Assembly (NCBI GenBank): GCA_035524675.1
Contig: DATKOK010000026.1
Coordinates: 1 to 5,490, forward strand
Reading direction: 5' to 3'
From: FEN-987 sp035524675
Lineage (GTDB): Archaea; Thermoproteota; Bathyarchaeia; 40CM-2-53-6
DNA length: 5,490 nt
Shown here: in pieces, positions 1-5,141 of the stretch
Position numbering within the stretch: position 1 is the first letter of the stretch
Layout: the number at the start of each line of letters is the position of its first letter
Program-made: the position numbers and the translations under genes
The notes under the pieces: model-generated
What the model was told of the DNA's origin: nothing
Seen by the model: the letters and a program-made list of their open reading frames with translations, nothing else
The model's database searches: none

Positions 1-30
1 GCAGCCACGGTACTGAGTGAGATAGAATGA
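1..30 (+). CDS. 3' end of an unidentified gene upstream of purN (partial)
   Basis: Frame 1 is open from the window edge and ends in TGA at 28-30, giving a C-terminal tail AATVLSEIE. The stop overlaps the purN start as ATGA (27-30), the usual arrangement of translationally coupled genes in a compact operon; the other two forward frames stop at 16 and 20. Another purine gene would be the natural guess from context, but nine residues are too few to identify the product. Confidence 0.5.
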   Translation, partial: AATVLSEIE

Positions 31-767
31 AGAAGCTTGCAGTATTCGCTTCGGGAAGAGGATCGAACTTCAAAGCAATAATAGACCATGTACGAATGCG
101 CATACTTGAGAACGTCAGTTTAAGCCTCCTGGTTTCGAATGACATGAACGCACCAGCCCTCAACGTCGCAAAGGAGCATTCCATACCTTCAGTCTTCATC
201 AATGGGATCCAAGACAGGAAGTTCCTTTCTAAGCAAGACCGTGAAGAAGCGAGGAATGAATTCGATACTAAATCAGCACAAGTTCTGAAGGATCATCATA
301 TAGACGTCATAGCTCTCGCTGGATTCATGCAAGTCGTGGGGCGACCGATCCTTCAGGATTATACGGACAAAATTATGAACATTCATCCAGCCCTCGACCT
401 AATTCGATTCGGCGGACGAGGAATGTACGGAGACCGAGTCCACGCTGCAGTTCTCCGAGCAGGCGAAACTACATCTGGCTGCACCGTTCACTACGTTGAC
501 GACAGCGTCGATGGAGGACCAACCATCCTTCAAACCTCTGTTCCCGTTGAACACGACGATACTCCGGACACGCTTGCCCATCGAGTTCTGATCCAAGAAC
601 ATCGGACATACTCAAAGGCAATTCAGTTACATGTTGATGGTAGGATTCACATCGTTAGTGGAAAGACCGTGATCGATTGGAGCAACGATTGGGAAGCAAA
701 ATGGCAAGAAAAAGAGAACGAATACGTAAGATACCAAACGGAACTCGAGCAACCAACTCGAGTTTAG
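27..767 (+). CDS. purN: Phosphoribosylglycinamide formyltransferase (GAR transformylase)
   Basis: Transfers a formyl group from 10-formyltetrahydrofolate to GAR to make FGAR, the third step of cytosolic de novo purine synthesis. The 246-residue product opens with the family's phosphate-binding segment FASGRGSN (residues 7-14). It keeps the catalytic triad equivalents of E. coli N106, H108 and D144: N118 and H120 in MNIHP, and D162 in VDGGP. SGCTVHYVD (150-158), DT (178-179, 181-182 region) and EH (191-192) also fit the family. The ATG overlaps the stop of the preceding gene. Two features are odd. The loop after the catalytic His reads HPALDLIRFGG instead of the usual HPxLLPxFGG form, and about 35 charged residues (roughly 212-246) extend beyond the usual 200-212 residue length. 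Assignment as a GART-fold formyltransferase is firm; GAR as substrate is supported by the purE and purM neighbours. Confidence 0.93.
   Translation: MKKLAVFASGRGSNFKAIIDHVRMRILENVSLSLLVSNDMNAPALNVAKEHSIPSVFINGIQDRKFLSKQDREEARNEFDTKSAQVLKDHHIDVIALAGFMQVVGRPILQDYTDKIMNIHPALDLIRFGGRGMYGDRVHAAVLRAGETTSGCTVHYVDDSVDGGPTILQTSVPVEHDDTPDTLAHRVLIQEHRTYSKAIQLHVDGRIHIVSGKTVIDWSNDWEAKWQEKENEYVRYQTELEQPTRV
742..764 (+). repeat. Perfect 8-bp inverted repeat at the purN 3' end
   Basis: AACTCGAG (742-749) and CTCGAGTT (757-764) are exact inverted copies separated by seven bases, within the last codons of purN. The RNA hairpin would end immediately before the stop codon (765-767) and the GGGGGTGA ribosome binding site of purE (767-774). 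It could modulate ribosome transit or purE initiation, or protect a processed 3' end. No T-run follows, so an intrinsic terminator inside this operon is unlikely. Confidence 0.5.
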
Positions 768-774
768 GGGGTGA
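767..774 (+). promoter_or_regulatory. Ribosome binding site that sets the purE start
   Basis: GGGGGTGA differs by one base from the ideal GGAGGTGA and ends four bases before the ATG at 779. An in-frame start exists at 677, but it lies inside purN and would add 34 basic residues with no counterpart in PurE. The Shine-Dalgarno sequence and the start of family similarity at MATVAIIVGSKSD both point to 779. Confidence 0.75.
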
Positions 775-778
775 CCGA

Positions 779-1168
779 ATGGCGACAGTCGCTATAATAG
801 TAGGCTCAAAGAGTGACCTGGAAATTGCACAGAGAGCTGAGAAAATCTTAGATGAATTAGGCTTGACCTACGAAACCCAGATACTTTCTGCTCACAGAGA
901 CCCCAAGAAACTAGACGCGTTCATCGCATCCAGCCCTGCCAAAGTGTTCATCGCAATTGCAGGGCTCGCGGCGCACCTGCCAGGTTACGTTGCCTCCCGA
1001 ACTCAAAAACCAGTCATAGGAGTCCCAGTTAACAAGGCTCTTGGCGGTCTCGATTCGCTCCTCTCGATAGTGCAAATGCCGAAAGGCATTCCGGTTGCAA
1101 CGGTGGGGATTGACGCCGCAGAAAATGCAGCGCACCTTGCTAACCGGATTCTCCGACTTGCAAAGTGA
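779..1168 (+). CDS. purE: N5-carboxyaminoimidazole ribonucleotide mutase / AIR carboxylase, short archaeal form
   Basis: Produces CAIR in the sixth step of purine synthesis. PurE enzymes either rearrange N5-CAIR supplied by PurK or carboxylate AIR directly. The 129-residue product has the complete core: VGSKSD (8-13) for phosphate binding, SAHRDP (37-42) with the catalytic His at 39, AGLAAHLPG (61-69), PVIGVPV (78-84) and DSLLSIVQMPKGIPVATVGID (92-112, read here as motif positions). The GLAAHLPG and GLDSLLSIVQMP blocks match archaeal and class I bacterial PurE rather than the animal class II enzyme. It stops right after the ANRIL helix, so it lacks the roughly 30-40 residue C-terminal tail of E. 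coli PurE (169 residues). Its last four bases overlap purM. No purK is visible, so the choice of mutase or carboxylase activity stays open. Confidence 0.94.
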   Translation: MATVAIIVGSKSDLEIAQRAEKILDELGLTYETQILSAHRDPKKLDAFIASSPAKVFIAIAGLAAHLPGYVASRTQKPVIGVPVNKALGGLDSLLSIVQMPKGIPVATVGIDAAENAAHLANRILRLAK

Positions 1169-2190
1169 GCGTGAATACCTCGAAGAACACCTACGCTAGC
1201 GCAGGGGTGGATATAACTGAAGTCGCTAAGATACACAACCAGATCGATCTAATTCTGTCAAGAACCTTTCGGACTAGAAGGGGCAAAGTCGGAGAGCCCC
1301 TGAACATTCATCAGCACTATGCAGGTTTGATAGAAATCAATCGTAATCAGACCCTTGCACTTCACGCGGACGGCGTAGGGACAAAAGTACTCGTCGCCAC
1401 AGCATGCCAGAAGTACAATACTATAGGTATAGACTGCGTCGCCATGAATGTCAACGACGTAATCTGTGTTGGGGCCGAACCAATAGCTCTCGTCAACTAC
1501 CTAGCACTCGAACGTCCACAACCACAATTGGTCAAACAGGTCATGATAGGACTTCAACGAGGCGCGCAAATGGCAGGCGTCGCCGTCGTATCAGGCGAAA
1601 CGGCGATCATGCCCGACGTCGTCAATGGATTCGACCTGGCAGCCACCGTAATTGGCATCGTAAACAGGAGGGATATCATCACAGGAGAAGAGTGTGTAGC
1701 GGGCGATATCATTCTAGGGCTCAAGAGCAGCGGAATACACAGCAACGGCTTAACGCTCGCGCGGAAAGTGTTACTCAAACCCAGCCACCAACTTCTAAGA
1801 GAATTACTCCACCCAACCAAGATCTATGTGCGAGACGTATTAGAGCTCCAGAGATTAAGTTGCGAAATTCACGGATTAGCACATATCACAGGTGGCGCAT
1901 ACTCGAAACTCAAGAGAATCGGAAAACGAGCCAAAGTAGGCTTCAACCTCGATAACCTTCCTCAACCCCACAACATCTTCAAAACCATCCAACAGAGAGG
2001 CAAGATATCAGACCGCGAGATGTACCGAACCTTCAACATGGGTATCGGATTCCTAATAATCTGTCCAAAACGCTCCTCACGCCAAATCATGGAGATATTA
2101 CCAGACGCAAAACCGATAGGCCAAGTCACAGGCTCTCGAGAAGTAAACGCTCGAATAAAGGGACGCGACGTCCAAATCGAAAAATGGTAA
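1165..2190 (+). CDS. purM: Phosphoribosylformylglycinamidine cyclo-ligase (AIR synthetase)
   Basis: Uses ATP to close FGAM into the imidazole ring of AIR, which is then the substrate of the PurE step. The product has 341 residues, close to E. coli PurM (345). Order of motifs: YASAGVDI (10-17) near the N-terminus, HADGVGTK (67-74) in the ATP/Mg-binding strand, IDCVAMNVNDVICVGAEP (89-106), SGETA (143-147), the glycine-rich SSGIHSNG (188-195) at the start of the C-terminal AIRS domain, GLAHITGG (237-244) and FNMGIGF (290-296). The GTG start at 1165 overlaps the purE stop as GTGA, and it places YASAGVDI where PurM proteins usually have it. After ITGG this protein has Ala rather than the third Gly common in bacteria, which is a mild departure. 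The catalytic elements appear intact. Confidence 0.96.
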   Translation: MSVNTSKNTYASAGVDITEVAKIHNQIDLILSRTFRTRRGKVGEPLNIHQHYAGLIEINRNQTLALHADGVGTKVLVATACQKYNTIGIDCVAMNVNDVICVGAEPIALVNYLALERPQPQLVKQVMIGLQRGAQMAGVAVVSGETAIMPDVVNGFDLAATVIGIVNRRDIITGEECVAGDIILGLKSSGIHSNGLTLARKVLLKPSHQLLRELLHPTKIYVRDVLELQRLSCEIHGLAHITGGAYSKLKRIGKRAKVGFNLDNLPQPHNIFKTIQQRGKISDREMYRTFNMGIGFLIICPKRSSRQIMEILPDAKPIGQVTGSREVNARIKGRDVQIEKW

Positions 2191-2203
2191 GGCAAGATCA
2201 ATC

Positions 2204-3052
2204 ATGAACGTTGAACAAGCCGAAAAAACCGTTCAAGAGCTCTGGGACTCAGACATACCCGCATGGAACACGTATTGGGTTCCCATTTTTCGCAAATTCT
2301 CCCAAGAACTCGTTCACAAGGCTCAACTTCATCCAGGACAACTCATACTAGATGTCGGAACCGGCACAGGTATAGCCGCCCTCGAAGCCGCGAAACGAAT
2401 CGAACGCGGATTCGTGATCGGAATAGACCGTTCACACAAAATGATTAACATAGCACGCGCCAACGCCAACAAGAATCAATGTCGGAACGCATTCTTCATC
2501 GAAATGAACGGGGACCAGCTGTTGTTTCCCAACAGGTTGTTCGCTCGAGTAATGTCAAATTGTGGCATTTCCAGCGGCACCTTCCCACGAGCCGTTAGAG
2601 AGATTTCCCGCGTGATACGAGACGACGGAATATTCATCCTCAACGATTTTCACTTAATCGAGGTCGCTCCCCACAGGATTTTCAGTGAAATTCTACGTGT
2701 ATACAGAACGGATAACCCGTCTCGAAAACTTAGCAAATGGCGGGAAGCGCTTGCCACGTTAGAGAGTCTCGGAAATCGATACAGCGATTCGAAGGAGACC
2801 ATACTGCATCAAGCGGGATTCAAGCGAATAAAGGAACGGACAGAGACGTTTCGGATAGATCTTCCAAGTACACAAGATTACTTGAGAATGAGGTTTCAGA
2901 GAATCGCTCTCCGACAAGAACTCATTGAATTGACACAGGATCGTCGTCGTAAATTTCTTAAGGAATTAAGAAAGGAATTAGCAGTTCACACCCACAAGGG
3001 ACGCTTCACATTCAAATGGAAGGTAGATTTCACTATAGCAGCGAAAGAGTGA
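2204..3052 (+). CDS. Class I SAM-dependent methyltransferase, substrate unknown
   Basis: A 282-residue Rossmann-fold methyltransferase. Motif I is LILDVGTGTG (47-56), with hydrophobic strand and glycine loop for SAM. The acidic residue that binds the SAM ribose is D75 in VIGIDRS. MNGDQLLFPN (101-110) fits motif III, and IRDDGIFILNDFH (138-150) is the usual strand before the substrate-binding region. The N-terminal segment with WNTYWVPIF (21-29) before motif I and a basic C-terminal half (about 210-275) would form the substrate cap. Overall it resembles the UbiE/Methyltransf_11 or _25 group, but nothing fixes the acceptor. It starts 13 bases after purM with only a weak Shine-Dalgarno sequence, so it is probably cotranscribed with the purine genes; whether it serves purine or folate metabolism or is a passenger cannot be told. 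Confidence 0.88.
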   Translation: MNVEQAEKTVQELWDSDIPAWNTYWVPIFRKFSQELVHKAQLHPGQLILDVGTGTGIAALEAAKRIERGFVIGIDRSHKMINIARANANKNQCRNAFFIEMNGDQLLFPNRLFARVMSNCGISSGTFPRAVREISRVIRDDGIFILNDFHLIEVAPHRIFSEILRVYRTDNPSRKLSKWREALATLESLGNRYSDSKETILHQAGFKRIKERTETFRIDLPSTQDYLRMRFQRIALRQELIELTQDRRRKFLKELRKELAVHTHKGRFTFKWKVDFTIAAKE

Positions 3053-3054
3053 AG

Positions 3055-3084
3055 TCCGCATATCTAATTCGCCTTGATATCGGA
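3055..3084. other. Bulged hairpin between convergent genes
   Basis: TCCGCATATC (3055-3064) pairs with GATATCGGA (3076-3084) through nine base pairs with one bulged C, around an 11-base loop. It begins two bases after the methyltransferase stop codon. It could stabilise the 3' end of the purine-operon transcript or mark its end, but there is no T-tract as expected for archaeal termination. Being an inverted repeat it would also fold in transcripts arriving from the opposite strand. Confidence 0.35.
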
Positions 3085-3181
3085 CGGAGCGTGGAGCAGA
3101 TTATGCATGAGGCCAGTGAATCCCGCCGGCCATCACGGCAGTAAATGCCAATTCGCGCGCGCTGGGTCGCATTCGTAACAA

Positions 3182-3622
3182 TCACGCCGATTCGGTTATC
3201 TGAGAAACGGTACGAGCCGCCCATGACACGATCTTCGTGCACCGCTCTGAGTGAATCCGAGCTTGGTACACCGCCCTTCCTTCTTCCGTGCTCAGGTCGA
3301 CTCCTGTAAGCTCACGGCATTTACACGTTCCAAACTCCTTAACGAATGCTGAGTAGAAGCGGTCCGCTTCTTCATAGCATCGGTCGCGACTCTCTTTTGC
3401 TGAATCCCTCCCCATGCTTAAACCGAGTCTCATGACTCCGCCGGTTAATGCTCCGCAGACGTCCCCGTTTCGACTGATGCCCCCACCAAAGCCTGTAGCG
3501 ATTCTAGGTATGACCGTCTTGAGTTCGCCCCGCAGCACATCCTGACTGGTGGCAAGAAGAACAGCCTCCGCGCAGTTATAACCGGAATCGAACAAGGATA
3601 CGGCTCTATTCTCAGGCGTCAT
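3182..3622 (-). CDS. C_GCAxxG_C_C family putative redox protein
   Basis: A 146-residue soluble protein of the family known by its Cys pattern and CGAxxG motif; it is regarded as redox-active, but no reaction has been assigned that I know of. The family's four conserved Cys are present: C17 in SGYNCAEAVL, C56 in CGALTGG (56-62), C102 in CRELTG (102-107) and C128 near the C-terminus. ATGFGGGISRNGDVCGA is the glycine-rich core (42-58). C82 and C100 are extra. I chose the ATG at 3622 over a TTG at 3649: family members begin just before the GYNCA helix, and the TTG lies inside the TATA-like box. That box is at leaderless spacing from the ATG. Length matches the usual 140 or so. The gene converges on the methyltransferase with 129 bases between. 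Confidence 0.9.
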   Translation of the reverse strand: MTPENRAVSLFDSGYNCAEAVLLATSQDVLRGELKTVIPRIATGFGGGISRNGDVCGALTGGVMRLGLSMGRDSAKESRDRCYEEADRFYSAFVKEFGTCKCRELTGVDLSTEEGRAVYQARIHSERCTKIVSWAARTVSQITESA

Positions 3623-3647
3623 AGTTCTACCGAGATGACAAGAGTGC

Positions 3648-3653
3648 AATATA
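3648..3653 (-). promoter_or_regulatory. Candidate archaeal TATA box for the C_GCAxxG_C_C gene
   Basis: On the minus strand the sequence GTATATTG contains TATATT, followed by 25 bases before the ATG at 3622. Archaeal TATA boxes centre about 26-27 bases upstream of the transcription start, so initiation would fall at or next to the start codon and give a leaderless mRNA. This agrees with the poor Shine-Dalgarno sequence in front of this ATG. A purine-rich BRE just upstream is not clear. Confidence 0.5.
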
Positions 3654-3689
3654 CGCTATGCATGGATCCCTTGGCGGAAAGACACGAGA

Positions 3690-3878
3690 CTATCGCAAGT
3701 CAAAGTCGCAATGCACACACGGCCTATATGGGCCGGCACCACAGCGCGAGCAACGTTCACAAACCTTATTCAAGAACGTATAGCAACTGCAACAACGAAA
3801 ATCCATTTCGTCGCCCGTGTCAAGTGCGAAGCTGGAGACTTCTCGCAGGTCAGAAACCATTTCCGCTCTACTACTCAC
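3690..3878 (-). CDS. 62-residue Cys-rich zinc-ribbon mini-protein, function unknown
   Basis: Eight Cys fall in the second half: C29, C30, C32, C40, C43, C46, C54 and C57. They form the spaced pairs CCSC (29-32), CERCSRC (40-46) and CVHC (54-57), as in double zinc-ribbon proteins; two four-Cys zinc sites are a reasonable inference. The N-terminal 27 residues are acidic and without motif. The GTG start at 3878 is the first start after an in-frame TGA and has GGAGGTGA six bases upstream, the strongest ribosome binding site in the window. An internal ATG at 3860 is the alternative. The gene is on the same strand as the flanking UbiA and C_GCAxxG_C_C genes, 67 bases before the latter. Archaea carry many such mini zinc proteins, often binding nucleic acid or protein partners; no specific role can be given. 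The opposite strand shows no plausible gene here. Confidence 0.62.
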   Translation of the reverse strand: MSSRAEMVSDLREVSSFALDTGDEMDFRCCSCYTFLNKVCERCSRCGAGPYRPCVHCDFDLR

Positions 3879-3884
3879 CCTTAC

Positions 3885-3892
3885 TCACCTCC
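3885..3892 (-). promoter_or_regulatory. Strong Shine-Dalgarno sequence of the zinc-ribbon mini-gene
   Basis: The minus strand reads GGAGGTGA, fully complementary to the CACCTCC tail of 16S rRNA, with six bases (GTAAGG) before the GTG at 3878. Its TGA is the in-frame stop that bars a longer N-terminus. The segment GGTGAGTA (3889-3882) recurs at 3879-3872, a 10-base direct repeat spanning the ribosome binding site and start codon. Confidence 0.65.
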
Positions 3893-4059
3893 CTCAACCG
3901 TCAAGCGTGGCCATAAGCCTAATCCAGACTGAGGAATCACGTAAAACTGAATCCTTGTTGGAAGTTCCCCTCGGCCCATTCACGATACTCCCAACATACT
4001 GAATGTGTGCGCATCAGATGATAAAGCTTCTTTACGCGCTCATTTTCATCCAGATCAAT

Positions 4060-4950
4060 CTAAATTACCAGTGTGATCAAGAAACCCACGCCCAGAAGCA
4101 GTATCGTCACGAGAATCATGAGAACGTTCAAGCCGAGCGCAGGAACTAGCTTCGGCGTGTTTTCGCATTCTCTTAGAACAATTCGACAAGCCTTGTAAGC
4201 AATCGGAAGCGAAATTAACGCTATCAGGACAGTCGCAGGGACTAGCCCAAAGACAACGGAGACGATTATCGAGATATACGTCGCCGCCGTTGCAGCGACA
4301 TATAATGCTGCGGCGCGTCGCTTACCCAGCAGTATGACCAAATGCTTCCTTCCCCCATACCTGTCGGCCTCGACATCTGGGAACTCGTTAAGAAACAGGA
4401 GCAAATCAACAAGTATCGTCACAGGGATGCAAACCGCTACTCCGACAAGATCCACATTCCCGGTCTGCGTCACGTAGATTCCGAGCCCCATGAGTCCGAA
4501 GCCAGTTCCAGCAACGATCTCACTGATTCCATGAATTCTCGAGAGAAACGGGGTGTAGAGTACAATGGCAATCGCCCCGTAGAGCACTAGGGGCAATAGA
4601 ACGTAGAAGTATAGGGAGAGAAAGTAGACACCGATTGTCCCTGCAAGTACGAGGCACATAATGGCAACAAGCAACGCGGAAGACGGCCTCATCTCGCCCT
4701 TTACGAGGGTCTCTACGCCGCCGCTGAACGGCGTTTTAACTGTTCTAGAATCTATCCTTGACTTGAAATCAAAATAATTATTGAAGGCATTCACGGAGGC
4801 ATGCAACAACAAGGCCGCGAATAGAACCAGAACCGCGCTCACAGAATTGAAGGACCGATGTGAATAGAATGCCGCTGACAGGTTAGTCACAACGATTACG
4901 ACAGTAAGTGGGAGAAAATTGGCTCGAGTGATTGGGATCAGGTTATTCAT
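4060..4950 (-). CDS. UbiA-family membrane prenyltransferase, MenA-like
   Basis: A 296-residue integral membrane protein with about eight or nine hydrophobic segments, the size and fold expected of UbiA enzymes, which attach polyprenyl diphosphate chains to aromatic or other acceptors. The first Mg-diphosphate motif is NAFNNYFDFKSRID (54-67), with N54, N57, D61 and D67. The second is NEFPDVEAD (188-196), with D192 and D196, followed by a GRKHLVILLG segment (200-209) that resembles the GKRTLVVRLG of MenA proteins. TPFSGG (73-78) after the first motif is also typical of MenA-like members. This suggests 1,4-dihydroxy-2-naphthoate prenylation in menaquinone synthesis, but other UbiA substrates cannot be excluded and no other men gene is in view. 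N58 stands where most relatives have the Asp of NDxxD. The start is the only ATG that leaves a normal N-terminus before TRANFLPL. Confidence 0.9.
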   Translation of the reverse strand: MNNLIPITRANFLPLTVVIVVTNLSAAFYSHRSFNSVSAVLVLFAALLLHASVNAFNNYFDFKSRIDSRTVKTPFSGGVETLVKGEMRPSSALLVAIMCLVLAGTIGVYFLSLYFYVLLPLVLYGAIAIVLYTPFLSRIHGISEIVAGTGFGLMGLGIYVTQTGNVDLVGVAVCIPVTILVDLLLFLNEFPDVEADRYGGRKHLVILLGKRRAAALYVAATAATYISIIVSVVFGLVPATVLIALISLPIAYKACRIVLRECENTPKLVPALGLNVLMILVTILLLGVGFLITLVI

Positions 4951-4980
4951 TACAACTACATCCTAGCTGGGTTAATGAGC

Positions 4981-4988
4981 ATAGAAAA
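4981..4988 (-). promoter_or_regulatory. Weak TATA-like element upstream of the UbiA-family gene
   Basis: The minus strand reads TTTTCTAT, a T/A-rich element resembling archaeal TATA boxes. Transcription would start near 4958 and leave a leader of about seven bases before the ATG at 4950. The match is imperfect and the 191-base gap has other AT-rich spots, so this is only a candidate. Confidence 0.22.
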
Positions 4989-5141
4989 TTTCAGAACATA
5001 CAAGATCATGAACCCCGTTGACTTTTGGGTGAAATTATCTCAGCGCATATCGATTCGTTGCCCGTTTCTCAACTATGAAAAGCTCCGAGCCGAATTACCG
5101 AACACGTCACAAGTTTAGATCTTGCTGAACAGTCACGATTA

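Noticed and set aside
677..778. Longer PurE with 34 extra N-terminal residues from an upstream start
   Set aside because: The extra part overlaps purN, is highly basic, and has no counterpart in PurE. A good ribosome binding site stands before 779.
1404..1955. 183-codon open frame within purM
   Set aside because: Arg- and Gln-rich low-complexity product in another frame of a clearly conserved purM. It is a shadow.
3154..3162. Alternating CG run in the convergent gap, considered as Z-DNA or a regulatory site
   Set aside because: Only nine bases long and with no partner or repeat elsewhere. Chance is sufficient.
3033..3242. Minus-strand open frame across the convergent gap, possibly a frameshifted tail of the redox-family gene
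   Set aside because: The redox-family protein already ends at a natural family length after its last conserved Cys, and this frame shows no motif.
3623..3649. TTG-started form of the redox-family protein with nine more residues
   Set aside because: The TTG lies inside the TATA-like box, has no Shine-Dalgarno sequence, and family members start near the ATG at 3622.
3635..3916. Plus-strand 93-codon frame opposite the zinc-ribbon mini-gene
   Set aside because: No recognisable domain and a composition of antisense type. The minus strand has Cys pairing and the strong ribosome binding site.
4053..4078. GATCA / TGATC inverted repeat at the end of the UbiA-family gene as terminator
   Set aside because: Only five base pairs with a 16-base loop, and no T-run follows on the minus strand.
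4951..5141. Small RNA or tRNA in the gap upstream of the UbiA-family gene
   Set aside because: I found no cloverleaf, no GTTCRA-type T-loop and no stable stem. Only AT-rich promoter-like patches are present.
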